DNA from: Anaerolineales bacterium UBA5797
GTDB taxonomy: Bacteria; Chloroflexota; Anaerolineae; Anaerolineales; Villigracilaceae
Direction: 5' to 3'
NCBI GenBank assembly: GCA_002418205.1
Contig: DIDP01000028.1
Coordinates: forward strand, 976-52,522
Length of the DNA: 51,547 nt
Both the position numbers and the translations under genes were made by a program. The notes beneath the pieces are model-generated. The model was not told where the DNA came from and did no database searches. It saw nothing but the letters and a program-made list of their open reading frames with translations. Positions 33,635-41,888 of this stretch are shown piece by piece (within the stretch, counting starts at the first letter, position 1; each line of letters begins with the position of its first letter).

Positions 33635-34432
33635 ATGAGCGACAAAGGTTATCAACTCGTCCCCTTTCCCAAAATCCGCCGCTTGATGGTGGACGGCGGG
33701 TATATGGCGCGCCAAAAGCACCTGATCCACGGCCTGGTGGAAATGGATGTCACGCATGCCCGCCAGCTGATCCGCGAACACAAGGCACGGACGGGGGAAG
33801 CGTTATCGTTCACTGCCTTCACCATGACCTGCCTGGGGCAGGTGGTGGATAAGAACAAGCACATGCAAGCCGTGCGTACCTGGCGGGAAAAACTGGCGCT
33901 CTTCGATGACGTGGATGTGAACACCATGTTCGAAGTCGAGGTGGAGGGACGCAAGATCATCCGTCCGCACATCGTTCGGGCGGTGAACAGAAAGTCCCTG
34001 CGCGAAATCCATGAGGAGATCAGAGCATTTCAAGCCGATCATGAGCACGGACGGGAAGCAAAATTCATTGATGGGTTCGTGCTCCTGCCTGCCTTCATCC
34101 GTCGTTTCTTTTTGGGTTTCCTTTTCAAGAGCCCCCGGATGTTGAAAGATATGAACGGCACGGTTTCACTCACTGCGGTGGGCATGTTCGGGGATGGCGG
34201 CGGCTGGGGAATCCCTGTTTCCAATCACACATTGCAACTCACGCTGGGCGGCATGGCTGAGAAACCAGTGCTGAAGGATGGCAAACTCGAAAATCATAAG
34301 TTTTTGTGCGTGACCATCAGCATCGATCACGACATTGTGGACGGCGCTCCCGCGGCGCGCTTCATCCAAAGGCTGAAGGAACTGGTCGAAAGCGGATACG
34401 GCATCGAAGAGTTCATCGGGGAGGTGCGATGA
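33635..34432 (+). CDS. Lipoyl-less 2-oxoacid dehydrogenase E2/CAT-like acyltransferase
   Basis: 265 aa. It corresponds to the catalytic core of dihydrolipoamide acyltransferases without lipoyl or peripheral-subunit-binding domains. It has GMFGDGGGWGIPVSNHTLQLTLGG and the active-site block ISIDHDIVDGAPAARFIQRLKEL, in which the His and DG of HxxxDG are retained. Similar stand-alone proteins are annotated as 2-oxo acid dehydrogenase acyltransferase family; their acyl acceptor is unknown. Overlaps the methyltransferase by 4 nt. A diverged paralogue lies at 37957. Confidence 0.85.
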   Translation: MSDKGYQLVPFPKIRRLMVDGGYMARQKHLIHGLVEMDVTHARQLIREHKARTGEALSFTAFTMTCLGQVVDKNKHMQAVRTWREKLALFDDVDVNTMFEVEVEGRKIIRPHIVRAVNRKSLREIHEEIRAFQADHEHGREAKFIDGFVLLPAFIRRFFLGFLFKSPRMLKDMNGTVSLTAVGMFGDGGGWGIPVSNHTLQLTLGGMAEKPVLKDGKLENHKFLCVTISIDHDIVDGAPAARFIQRLKELVESGYGIEEFIGEVR

Positions 34433-35274
34433 AACTGGATTTGGAGATCATTCGAAACTTGCAGGAGGAACCGGAACCTTTCACGCCGGGTGAGCCGCTC
34501 TTTTGGGATGATCCGCATATTTCGGCACAAATGTTGAAGGCGCATCTGAATCCGGAGAATGACCTCGCCAGCCGCAGACCGGAAACGGTACAAAAAATCG
34601 TGGACTGGCTGATCGCCTCTCTCGGGCTTCAGGTTGGTGCCTCCATTCTGGACTTGGGCTGCGGTCCCGGGCTTTATTCCGTGCAACTGGCGGAGAAGGG
34701 TCTGCGTGTCACGGGTGTGGATTATTCCCGCCGCTCGATCGATTACGCGGTGGAATACGCCCGGCAACATAACCTCGATATTCAATATCGTTATCAGAAT
34801 TACCTGACGCTGGAGGATGAAAATTTATACGATGCCGCCCTTCTAATCTACGGCGACTTTTGTCCGCTCTCGCCCGAACAACGGTCGAAACTGCTTGGCA
34901 ATGTTCGCCGCGCCCTCAAGCCCGGCGGTCATTTTGTCCTCGATGCAACCACGCCCGCCCATCGCAAAAAATACGGCAACCGAAACGGATGGTACGCCGT
35001 TGAAAGCGGATTCTGGAAGCCGGGTCCGCACCTGGTTTTGGAGGCGGGCTTCGACTACCCCGAGGAATCCATCTGGCTTGACCAATATACGGTCATCGAA
35101 GAGGATGGAAAAGTGTCCGTTTACCGCAACTGGTTTCAGGATTTCACACGCGAGACAATCACGCGTGAGTTGGAGACGGGAGGCTTCACGGTCGAGAAGG
35201 TTTGGAGTGATCTCACTGGAACGTCCTATTCGGATGACACCGAATGGATTGGAATCGTCGCCCAACGACTTTGA
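34429..35274 (+). CDS. Class I SAM-dependent methyltransferase
   Basis: 281 aa. The SAM site is SILDLGCGPGLYSVQLAEKGLRVTGVDYSRRSI (motif I with GxGxG-like and acidic residue at beta 2). Further markers are LIYGDFCPLSPEQRSKLLGNVRRALKPGGHFVLD (motifs II-III). The N-terminal helical extension contains PLFWDDPHISAQMLKAHLNPENDLASRRPETVQKI, which is common in a group of uncharacterised small-molecule methyltransferases. Overlaps the acyltransferase-like gene by 4 nt (ATGA). Substrate unknown. Confidence 0.9.
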   Translation: MKLDLEIIRNLQEEPEPFTPGEPLFWDDPHISAQMLKAHLNPENDLASRRPETVQKIVDWLIASLGLQVGASILDLGCGPGLYSVQLAEKGLRVTGVDYSRRSIDYAVEYARQHNLDIQYRYQNYLTLEDENLYDAALLIYGDFCPLSPEQRSKLLGNVRRALKPGGHFVLDATTPAHRKKYGNRNGWYAVESGFWKPGPHLVLEAGFDYPEESIWLDQYTVIEEDGKVSVYRNWFQDFTRETITRELETGGFTVEKVWSDLTGTSYSDDTEWIGIVAQRL

Positions 35275-35313
35275 TTATTGCCCATATTACCTGTCATATA
35301 TGAGAAACTACGT

Positions 35314-36372
35314 ATGAAAAAGTCAAAAAGAAATGTACTGCTCTCGATCATATTGTCACTTTCTGTAATTTGCAGCATCCTGCTCCTCTTTGCCTCGCGC
35401 TACGGAAATCTTTCGATCAACCTGCCCCTGGAACATAAACCCGCTTTCGATGCGGCTACCGGCGCCTATCCAAGCCAACTCCACGCCGAAGGCAACAAAC
35501 TGATCGACGCCAACGGACAAGTAGTGACTCTGCGCGGACTCATGCCATCAGACCCGGCGGTATTGAGACCCAAGGGAAAGTTCGAACGCCTCTTCTTCGA
35601 CGGGATGGCTGATTCGGGTGCCAATGCCATTCGCCTCCCCGTTCACCCCGAACGCTGGGAGCATGATCCCGATTACCTCTGGCGTTATCTCGATCCAATC
35701 ATCACATGGAACGGCGAGAACGGCGTTTACACCATCATTGACCTGCATTTCATCGGGGATATGGGGACAGACCGTGGTATGCAAATGCCCGACCTCGAAA
35801 CTCCAAGCAAGGATTTTGCGCTAGAATTCTGGCGGCAGGTTGCCTCCTACTTCAAGGATACTCCTCACGTCATCTTCGAGATCTTCAACGAACCGGCGGG
35901 AATCTCAGCCGCGGATTGGCGGGTGAACGCGCAGAGTCTGGTGGACGCCATCCGCTCCACAGGCGCGGACCAGTTGATCATCGTGGGAGGCATCGAATAT
36001 TCCCGCGACCTGTCCTGGGTCTTGGAAGAACCGATCAAAGGTGAAAACATTGCCTATGCCGCGCACATCTATCCGGCGCACAGCAGGTACTCGTGGGATC
36101 GCTGGTTTGGAGATGTCGCGGAAAAATATCCGGTGGTAGCGACTGAATGGGGTTGGATGGAGACCGATCCGGGCGGCGAGCAGCCCTATCTGGTCGGCAG
36201 TCAGAAGGCTTATGCGGAGCCGTTCATGGAATATCTCGAGCGGCGAGGGATCGGCTGGGTTGCATGTTGGTACGATGACGAATGGAAACCGGCCATGTTC
36301 GAGGCAGGATTCGAAAAACTGACACCCTTTGGAGAATACGTCCTCGGTCAATTACAGAATCGTTCATACTGA
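35314..36372 (+). CDS. Glycoside hydrolase family 5-type enzyme (cellulase-like), membrane anchored
   Basis: 352 aa. An N-terminal hydrophobic helix (residues 9-29) after a basic KKSKR stretch acts as signal anchor. The TIM-barrel catalytic domain shows NAIRLPVHPERW (Arg at beta 2), VYTIIDLHFIG, acid/base Glu193 in FEIFNEPAG, HIYPAH and nucleophile Glu278 in VATEWGWM. These match GH5 endoglucanase/mannanase-like enzymes. It is secreted or held at the outer face of the membrane. Substrate is likely a beta-linked glucan or mannan. ATG 35314 fits the signal anchor better than an upstream ATG at 35278. Confidence 0.88.
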   Translation: MKKSKRNVLLSIILSLSVICSILLLFASRYGNLSINLPLEHKPAFDAATGAYPSQLHAEGNKLIDANGQVVTLRGLMPSDPAVLRPKGKFERLFFDGMADSGANAIRLPVHPERWEHDPDYLWRYLDPIITWNGENGVYTIIDLHFIGDMGTDRGMQMPDLETPSKDFALEFWRQVASYFKDTPHVIFEIFNEPAGISAADWRVNAQSLVDAIRSTGADQLIIVGGIEYSRDLSWVLEEPIKGENIAYAAHIYPAHSRYSWDRWFGDVAEKYPVVATEWGWMETDPGGEQPYLVGSQKAYAEPFMEYLERRGIGWVACWYDDEWKPAMFEAGFEKLTPFGEYVLGQLQNRSY

Positions 36373-36451
36373 CTCTGTAGGGAAGGATCATAAACACGAA
36401 TCCATCACGTCCAATAATCGATCACTTTTACATCTGTCTGGAGGTGTAACC

Positions 36452-37288
36452 ATGAAAATCAAATACACAAACCTCATGCTGCTGATTGCGACCATCCTGG
36501 CGATATTCATCGTGCGCACTGTACTGGCGACAAAAATCACCATGCCGCGCACTGCCGAAATTTTCGATACCCTGACCGTGACAGGTGCGCTCTTCATTGT
36601 TTTGAATGGCTATCGCACTTTACGGCGGAGTGATTGGATCATTGCATTGATCTTGGGCGCAGTGGTCGGCGCGGGGATGCTGTTCGCCACGCTCTTCTCC
36701 CCCTATCCGTTCTTTGGACTCGTGAACAGCAATATGGGACAGGCATTGATCCGTGGGACTTTCACAATTCTCGGGACCCTGGGCGGACTGGTCATCATGC
36801 GTCAGGGTGGACCGGTGCAACTCCACGCCGCGAACGGCGACTGGCGGAATACAAGCAGGGGCATCCTCGTGGGTCTGGTTATCGGTCTGCCATTCGCTGT
36901 GCTGAATGTTTTCGCCTTGCAGTTCACGCAGGGACATCCGATCGATTGGCAAAATCCTCTCGCCGCCCTGCTGGATGCCCTTCAGCCTGGCCTGGTTGAA
37001 GAAGTCATATATCGCTTTGCCCTGTGGGGATTGTTATGGTTGGTATTACGAAACTCGTTGCCCAAACAGGCGGTCTGGCTGGCGGGATTGTTATCCATGC
37101 TGGTGCATAATTATTCCCATTTCGATGATCTGTTCCTGCAATCGCCAATGATGGCATTCGGCATGGGAGCGGTGCTGGCGCTGTTCTGGGGGCTTCCGCC
37201 GCTCATTCTCGCCCGCTGCCGCGGGCTTGAATCTGCCATCGCCTTTCATTGGATTCAGGATGCCGTCCGTTTCCTGGCGGGGTTTTAA
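36452..37288 (+). CDS. CPBP-family intramembrane glutamic protease
   Basis: 278 aa, about eight membrane helices. Motif 1 is LVEEVIYRFALWG (EExxxR), motif 2 is SMLVHNYSHFDDLF (His), and motif 3 His/Gln is in AIAFHWIQDAVRF. These are the Abi/CAAX (CPBP) signatures. Members process prenylated peptides or bacteriocin systems, and many have unknown targets. The start at ATG 36452 has an excellent GGAGGTG site. It ends just before the first copy of a 158-bp direct repeat that carries a terminator. Confidence 0.85.
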   Translation: MKIKYTNLMLLIATILAIFIVRTVLATKITMPRTAEIFDTLTVTGALFIVLNGYRTLRRSDWIIALILGAVVGAGMLFATLFSPYPFFGLVNSNMGQALIRGTFTILGTLGGLVIMRQGGPVQLHAANGDWRNTSRGILVGLVIGLPFAVLNVFALQFTQGHPIDWQNPLAALLDALQPGLVEEVIYRFALWGLLWLVLRNSLPKQAVWLAGLLSMLVHNYSHFDDLFLQSPMMAFGMGAVLALFWGLPPLILARCRGLESAIAFHWIQDAVRFLAGF

Positions 37289-37298
37289 GCCTGCCCAC

Positions 37299-37456
37299 CT
37301 GACCAGATTCGAGACTCATCCTTCGACCAGTCAAAAATCTCCCCGCCTCGCCGATGTGAGTGGGGAGATTTTTCTTTATTATTTAGGCAAGGTAACTCAC
37401 AAACGCCGCTCGCACTTCGTAATCTGCACAAATTGGTCTTTGAGATAAATAAGGAG
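37299..37456 (+). repeat. 158-bp direct repeat, copy 1 (terminator plus leader)
   Basis: Aligns without gaps to 39265-39422, with 16 mismatches by hand count (about 90% identity) and a perfect core of about 50 bp around the terminator. It ends in ATAAATAAGGAG, supplying the ribosome site for the gene at 37466. The two copies bracket an AT-rich three-gene cassette. Confidence 0.9.
37333..37380 (+). terminator. Terminator inside repeat copy 1
   Basis: AAAAATCTCCCC (37333-37344) pairs perfectly with GGGGAGATTTTT (37362-37373); a CTC/GAG pairing inside the loop extends it. Flanking A and T tracts suggest it works in both directions. Confidence 0.88.
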
Positions 37457-37465
37457 GATGTCATA

Positions 37466-37852
37466 ATGCGCACTTTGATAGGAGTTTTTCTTCTGTTACA
37501 CGGCCTCGTTCACATGTGGTATGTGACCTTGAGCCAGGGATGGGTCGAGTACCAAGCCGATATGGGCTGGACGGGTAAGTCGTGGTTATTGACTAACCTG
37601 CTTGGAGATGGCGCTACACATACATTAGCTACCGTTTTTTACAGCCTCTCGACGCTCATCTTTTTGGTGGCAAGTGCTGGCTTGATCGCGATTCAAACTT
37701 GGAATCGTCCCTGGCTGCTGGCTGCCTCGATTGTCTCTAGCGTTACCATTTTGGTTCTCTGGGATGGACATTTCGACCTGCTGGTGCAAAAAGGATTGCT
37801 AGGTTTGCTGATTAATGTTGGTATCCTGGTCACCATTTATTTTCTCAAATAA
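37466..37852 (+). CDS. Small four-TM membrane protein of the AT-rich cassette
   Basis: 128 aa, about four hydrophobic helices: residues 1-18 (MRTLIGVFLLLHGLVHMWYV), 47-69, 76-93 and 107-125. A soluble loop WVEYQADMGWTGKSWLL follows helix 1. No domain recognised. AAGGAGG from the repeat gives its ribosome site. Base composition is intermediate between the flanks and the next two genes. Confidence 0.7.
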   Translation: MRTLIGVFLLLHGLVHMWYVTLSQGWVEYQADMGWTGKSWLLTNLLGDGATHTLATVFYSLSTLIFLVASAGLIAIQTWNRPWLLAASIVSSVTILVLWDGHFDLLVQKGLLGLLINVGILVTIYFLK

Positions 37853-37956
37853 TCTTGGTGCGAACCTGAGTAGTCAAAATAACAAGTTGCCTGCGGATAA
37901 CGATCAGCGTTACATCAAAGCGTGTTTCGACCAAGCACAAATAGAGGATCTAAAAC

Positions 37957-38745
37957 ATGAAGTTGGAAAGCGATAAGTGTCGGGTTGTGTCCATATCGAA
38001 AGCCAGACGTTTGATATCCGATATTGGGCGGGTGTCTCAAAACAGGAACATCATCCGTGGCCTTCTGGAAATTGACGTAACCCAGCCCCAGCAGCTTATT
38101 CGAGAACATCAGGAGAAGTCAGGGGAGAAGATCTCGTTTACATCGTATCTGACAGCTTGTGCGGGGCGGGCTGTTGACAGTAATAAATACGTACATGCCT
38201 ATCTTAATTGGAGAGGTCAATTGGTTCTTTATGAAAAAGTAGACATCGCCACAATGATCGAGATCGAGAAGGATGGTAAAAAATTCCCCATTGGCCATAT
38301 CGTTAGAGCAGCTAACCAGAAAACTGTTCATCAAATTCACGAGGAGGTTAGAGAGATTCAAGCGAAACCGCTGGAAGAGAAGGAAACGAATCACCTGTAT
38401 GCAATCAGCAAATTACCCGGATTCCTCAGGCGGTTTTTACTTCGCCTTCTGGATCGTAGCCCGCGCTTGATCAAGCGATACAAAGGGACGGTTGTTTTGA
38501 CGTCAGTGGGTATGTTTGGCAAAGGTGGCGGGTGGGGGATCAGTCTACCCACCCATACCCTGGGAATAACGGTTGGAGGCATAACTGAAAAACCTGGCGT
38601 TATTGAGGGGAGAATTGAACCTCGAGAATATTTAAGTGTGACTCTGGATTTTGATCACGATATCGTGAATGGGGTTCCTGCGGCTCGTTTTGCTCAGACG
38701 TTTAAAGAGTTGGTAGAGAATGGATGTGGATTAAGAGAATTTTAA
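37957..38745 (+). CDS. Second lipoyl-less E2/CAT-like protein, diverged paralogue
   Basis: 262 aa, recognisably related to the 265-aa protein at 33635 over its whole length (RRLI-D-G...Q--LI-GL-E-DVT...Q-LIREH; GMFGKGGGWGISLPTHTLGITVGG). The catalytic block reads LDFDHDIVNGVPAARFAQTFKEL: His is kept, but the conserved Asp of HxxxDG is Asn. Codons are markedly AT-richer than in the paralogue, which points to separate acquisition and not recent duplication. GAGG precedes the ATG. Whether it is catalytically active is doubtful. Confidence 0.82.
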   Translation: MKLESDKCRVVSISKARRLISDIGRVSQNRNIIRGLLEIDVTQPQQLIREHQEKSGEKISFTSYLTACAGRAVDSNKYVHAYLNWRGQLVLYEKVDIATMIEIEKDGKKFPIGHIVRAANQKTVHQIHEEVREIQAKPLEEKETNHLYAISKLPGFLRRFLLRLLDRSPRLIKRYKGTVVLTSVGMFGKGGGWGISLPTHTLGITVGGITEKPGVIEGRIEPREYLSVTLDFDHDIVNGVPAARFAQTFKELVENGCGLREF

Positions 38746-38776
38746 TTCTCATTTCATAACTTCAAGGAGATAGAAC

Positions 38777-39268
38777 ATGAATAACACATTTCAGATAAAC
38801 TCCATAGGTTCAGTACGAGTGGTTGGCAAAGTCTATTCTATTCAAGTCAATAAAAAGTTTTTGCCTGCATTAACCAACATCGAAGGATTTAGTCATCTCC
38901 AAGTTGTCTGGTGGGCTCATCTTACTGACAGCCCTAAGGAGAGGGAGAATTTCGTCTTAGGCAAACTATTTCAGCGGGGACCTGACCGAATGGGGGTTTT
39001 TGCCACCCGTGCCCCATTTCGTCCTAATCCTATTCTTATTAGTACCATTAAGGTTCAAGAAATAGATTTTGATAAAGGGATAATTTACACACCTTTCATC
39101 GACGCAGAAGACAAGACCCCGATCTTAGATATTAAGCCATATTTTGCTATGGAAAGAGTTAAGAATTGTCGGGTACCGGCCTGGTGCGCACATTGGCCCC
39201 AGTGGTTCGAAGATGCCATGACGTTCAATTGGTCTGCAGAAATTGTAAATCGAGAACTATCCAACTGA
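38777..39268 (+). CDS. tRNA m6t6A37 methyltransferase TrmO-like (TsaA/UPF0066 family)
   Basis: 163 aa, small beta-barrel SAM-dependent enzyme. Family block FATRAPFRPNPILISTIKV is intact, preceded by FSHLQVVWWAHLTDSP and followed by DAEDKTPILDIKPYF. Characterised members methylate t6A37 in tRNA; short archaeal-like members may act elsewhere. AAGGAGAT precedes the ATG. Its codons are AT-rich like the preceding gene. The TGA stop lies inside the first bases of repeat copy 2, so the cassette boundary coincides with the gene end. Confidence 0.88.
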   Translation: MNNTFQINSIGSVRVVGKVYSIQVNKKFLPALTNIEGFSHLQVVWWAHLTDSPKERENFVLGKLFQRGPDRMGVFATRAPFRPNPILISTIKVQEIDFDKGIIYTPFIDAEDKTPILDIKPYFAMERVKNCRVPAWCAHWPQWFEDAMTFNWSAEIVNRELSN

Positions 39269-39422
39269 CCAGGTTCAAGCCTCATCCTTCGACCAGACGA
39301 AGTTCTCCCCACCTCGCCGATGTGAGTGGGGAGATTTTTCTTTATTATTTAGGCAAGGTAACTAACAATAGCCACTCGCACTTCGTAAGCGACACAAATC
39401 GGTCTTTGAGATAAATAAGGAG
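39265..39422 (+). repeat. 158-bp direct repeat, copy 2
   Basis: Second copy of 37299-37456, offset by 1966 bp with no gaps. It begins in the stop codon of the TrmO gene and ends in AATAAGGAG, the ribosome site of the 36-aa gene at 39429. Confidence 0.9.
39304..39345 (+). terminator. Terminator inside repeat copy 2
   Basis: TCTCCCC (39304-39310) pairs with GGGGAGA (39328-39334), followed by TTTTTCTTTATTATTT. The outer A:T pairs of copy 1 are lost on the left side. Confidence 0.85.
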
Positions 39423-39428
39423 TAAAAG

Positions 39429-39539
39429 ATGGAAAAGAAACGCTATACCAAAAATGAGATATTTGCCTTCATGGCAATCATTTGGATTGCGATCCTGGTT
39501 TCGTTAGTGATCATTATCAAACCTGACTGGCTGTTTTAG
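39429..39539 (+). CDS. Single-TM miniprotein (36 aa) ahead of the ABC exporter
   Basis: MEKKRYTKNEIFAF, then a hydrophobic helix (MAIIWIAILVSLVIII) and a KPDWLF tail. AAGGAG lies 8 nt upstream of the ATG, and the ABC ATPase gene begins 36 nt after its stop. The charged head and single helix look like a real small membrane protein. It may be a regulator of the transporter. Confidence 0.55.
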   Translation: MEKKRYTKNEIFAFMAIIWIAILVSLVIIIKPDWLF

Positions 39540-39575
39540 TAACTGGCTTGCCTTTGGAGGCACAAGGAGAAAGAC

Positions 39576-40547
39576 ATGACCCATCCTGATGACTTTGTAA
39601 TCGAGACTCACGGCCTGAGCAAATTCTTCGGCGATGTGCATGCGCTTCGCAGCGTGGACCTGCGCGTGCCGCGCCATTCGATCTTCGGTTTCCTCGGCCC
39701 AAACGGGGCAGGCAAGACCACGCTGATGAAGGTCCTGCTAGGCTTGAGCCGCCCGACATCGGGCAGTGGGACGATCTTCGGTCATGACATCCTTCATGAA
39801 AGCGTCTCCATCCGCGAACGGATCGGTTACCTGTCGCAGCAGCCGCGCTTCGTCGAGTACATGACGGCGCGCGAGAACCTGCTCTTCGCCGCGAACTTTT
39901 TCTTTGGCGGACCCCGGCCCAAGGTCCAGGAAAGATGCGAGGAGATGCTGGAACTGGTCGGGTTGCGGGATAAGGCGGACCGTCCCATCAGGAATTTTTC
40001 CGGCGGCGAGAAGCAGCGTCTTGGCATTGCGCTGGCACAGGTCAATTATCCCGATCTGCTGATCCTGGATGAACCCGCCTCCGCGCTCGACCCGCTGGGA
40101 CGTCAGGAGGTGCTGGAGGTGATGGGGCGTCTGCAAAAACACACGACGATCTTTTATTCGACTCATATCCTTGACGACGTGCAGAGAGTCAGCAACATGG
40201 TCGCCATCCTAAATCGCGGGGAGTTGGTGGCAAGCGGACCGATCGAGCAGATCCTGAACGGCAGGGATGGCGTGGTTTACACCGTTGCAGTGAAGGGGTC
40301 CACGCAGGGATTCGGCGAGCGGTTTGCAGAACTTCCGTGGGTGACGCATACATCAGTGAAATCGAATAACGGGACGAGCATCTGGCAGATCGGTGTCAGC
40401 GATGAAGCAAAGGCGGAGACCGCGTTGCTGCGATTCATGCTGGAGGATCGGGAAGTGACGATCACCGAGTTCAGCCGCAAGAGATATGAACTGGAGGAGG
40501 TCTTCATGGAGATCGTGAAAGGAGAAGGCAATGGCAGCCAATCTTGA
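39576..40547 (+). CDS. ABC transporter ATP-binding protein (ABC-2 export type)
   Basis: 323 aa. Walker A GPNGAGKTT, Q-loop YLSQQP, signature FSGGEKQRLGIA, Walker B LLILDEPASALDP and switch STHILDDVQ are all intact. An additional 90-residue C-terminal domain (TQGFGERFAELPWVTH ... EVTITEFSRKRYELEEVFMEIVKG) is typical of exporters of the NatA/CcmA type. AAGGAGA precedes the ATG. It overlaps the permease gene by 17 nt. Cargo (antibiotic, sodium, lipid) is unknown. Confidence 0.94.
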   Translation: MTHPDDFVIETHGLSKFFGDVHALRSVDLRVPRHSIFGFLGPNGAGKTTLMKVLLGLSRPTSGSGTIFGHDILHESVSIRERIGYLSQQPRFVEYMTARENLLFAANFFFGGPRPKVQERCEEMLELVGLRDKADRPIRNFSGGEKQRLGIALAQVNYPDLLILDEPASALDPLGRQEVLEVMGRLQKHTTIFYSTHILDDVQRVSNMVAILNRGELVASGPIEQILNGRDGVVYTVAVKGSTQGFGERFAELPWVTHTSVKSNNGTSIWQIGVSDEAKAETALLRFMLEDREVTITEFSRKRYELEEVFMEIVKGEGNGSQS

Positions 40548-41358
40548 ACTTCAACGTGTGGACGAATGGAGCGGGATGCGCGGTTTCGGCAACCTGTTCC
40601 GCAAAGAGAACCGCGCCTGGTGGGGCACCCGCCGCTGGTGGGTCAATGTGCTGGTATGGGCGGTGATCCTGTGCGGATTGACCGCGAACATGTTGTTCGT
40701 ACCCACAATCGCCAGCCTGGCAGACGAAGGGGAGATTGCCCGTGCCGGCGGGTTGACGCCTTATGTTTTACAGATGGGATTGAGCGTCTTCTTTGAGTTC
40801 GGTCTCTCGGCGCTGGCGATCGGCGCGGTCGTTTTGTCACAAGACCTGATTCTTGGCGAAAAACAAAATGGCACGGCTGAATGGCTGTTGTCCAAGCCCG
40901 TTACACGCAGTGCGTACATTCTGGCGAAGGCAGCTGCCAACGGGCTGGCACTGCTTGTTCTTTTGGTCAGCCTGCCATCCATTCTGGCATATGGGATGTT
41001 CTCAGTGCGGCTGGGCGCGCCTTATCCCTGGCAGCCTTTCCTGTCGGCGATTGGGATCATGGCTTTGCATACCGTCTTCTATCTCACGCTGACCCTGGCG
41101 ATGGGAACGATCTTCAACAATCGTAATGTCGTTCTGGCGCTCGGGCTGGGATCCGCTTTGGGCGGGAACCTGCTGGGAGGTTTCCTCAAGCCGCTGCTGC
41201 CGGTCACCCCCTGGATTTTGAACAAGACCGCGTCCTTGACTGCCAGCGCCCGGGCGGTCCCGTTCGAAATGGGAACCGCACCCTTGCTCGCGACCGCATT
41301 CTGGTGCGTGGCCCTCGTAATCGTTGCCCTGGTGAAATTCGAAAGAACAGAGTTCTGA
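40531..41358 (+). CDS. ABC-2 type transporter permease
   Basis: 275 aa, six membrane helices. An N-terminal cytosolic helix (FGNLFRKENRAWWGTRRWWVN) precedes helix 1. The central part holds the ABC-2 hallmark SQDLILGEKQNGTAEWLLSKPVTRSAYILAKAAANG, a coupling helix region common to this family. GAAAGGAGAAGG precedes the ATG, which lies inside the ATPase gene. Functions with the preceding ATPase. The next gene starts 3 nt downstream. Confidence 0.9.
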   Translation: MAANLELQRVDEWSGMRGFGNLFRKENRAWWGTRRWWVNVLVWAVILCGLTANMLFVPTIASLADEGEIARAGGLTPYVLQMGLSVFFEFGLSALAIGAVVLSQDLILGEKQNGTAEWLLSKPVTRSAYILAKAAANGLALLVLLVSLPSILAYGMFSVRLGAPYPWQPFLSAIGIMALHTVFYLTLTLAMGTIFNNRNVVLALGLGSALGGNLLGGFLKPLLPVTPWILNKTASLTASARAVPFEMGTAPLLATAFWCVALVIVALVKFERTEF

Positions 41359-41360
41359 TC

Positions 41361-41618
41361 ATGTCACGAAGAGCTACTGGCACAATCTTGCTTTTCATCT
41401 CAGCCCTGTTGTATGCGACTCGATATCTGTCCGCCGCGATCTTTGGCTCTGGCGTCAGTTCATGGAGCCAGGAATTGTTTCAGGCCATGCTGATTAATGT
41501 CGGCAGGGAGCCTGTTGTGTTCAGCGCCATCTCCCTGATCGCGGATCTGGCTTATCTGATCTGGGCGGAGTTGGAGGGTCGTTTCCAACGAAAACGCTTG
41601 ATCCGCGAAGATCGATAA
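41361..41618 (+). CDS. Small two-TM hypothetical protein
   Basis: 85 aa with hydrophobic helices at about residues 7-27 and 54-72, and a basic tail (RFQRKRLIREDR). The start ATG 41361 lies 2 nt after the permease stop, so it is probably translated with it and may be an accessory subunit of the ABC exporter. No family recognised. Confidence 0.65.
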   Translation: MSRRATGTILLFISALLYATRYLSAAIFGSGVSSWSQELFQAMLINVGREPVVFSAISLIADLAYLIWAELEGRFQRKRLIREDR

Positions 41619-41641
41619 GAATAAGGAAAGGAAAAAAGAAA

Positions 41642-41839
41642 ATGGAAGAACGAAACAAAGACAATGGAAAGAAGAAGCGGAATTATTTCGCCGGACTGGG
41701 GATTTCCTTTGGAGCGGCATTCGGCTCGATATTGGGACTGCTCCTGTTCGATAACCTTGCCCTTGGGGCTGGGGTCGGTGTTGCGATCGGGTTGATCCTT
41801 GGCGCCGGTATCGACGCCCAGAAGAATAAATCCGAATAA
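41642..41839 (+). CDS. Glycine-zipper membrane miniprotein (65 aa)
   Basis: 65 aa: a charged head (MEERNKDNGKKKRN), then two Gly-rich helices (FAGLGISFGAAFGSILGLLLF and GAGVGVAIGLILGAGIDA) and a charged tail. Repeated GxxxG/GxxxA steps indicate tight helix association. AAGGAAAGGA precedes the ATG. Related in design to the proteins at 32108 and 49022 (GVGISLGVAIGVALG). Confidence 0.75.
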   Translation: MEERNKDNGKKKRNYFAGLGISFGAAFGSILGLLLFDNLALGAGVGVAIGLILGAGIDAQKNKSE

Positions 41840-41888
41840 CATCTGCCTGCCGGTTCGTGATTTTTTTCATGACCAGTTGAGTGCACCT

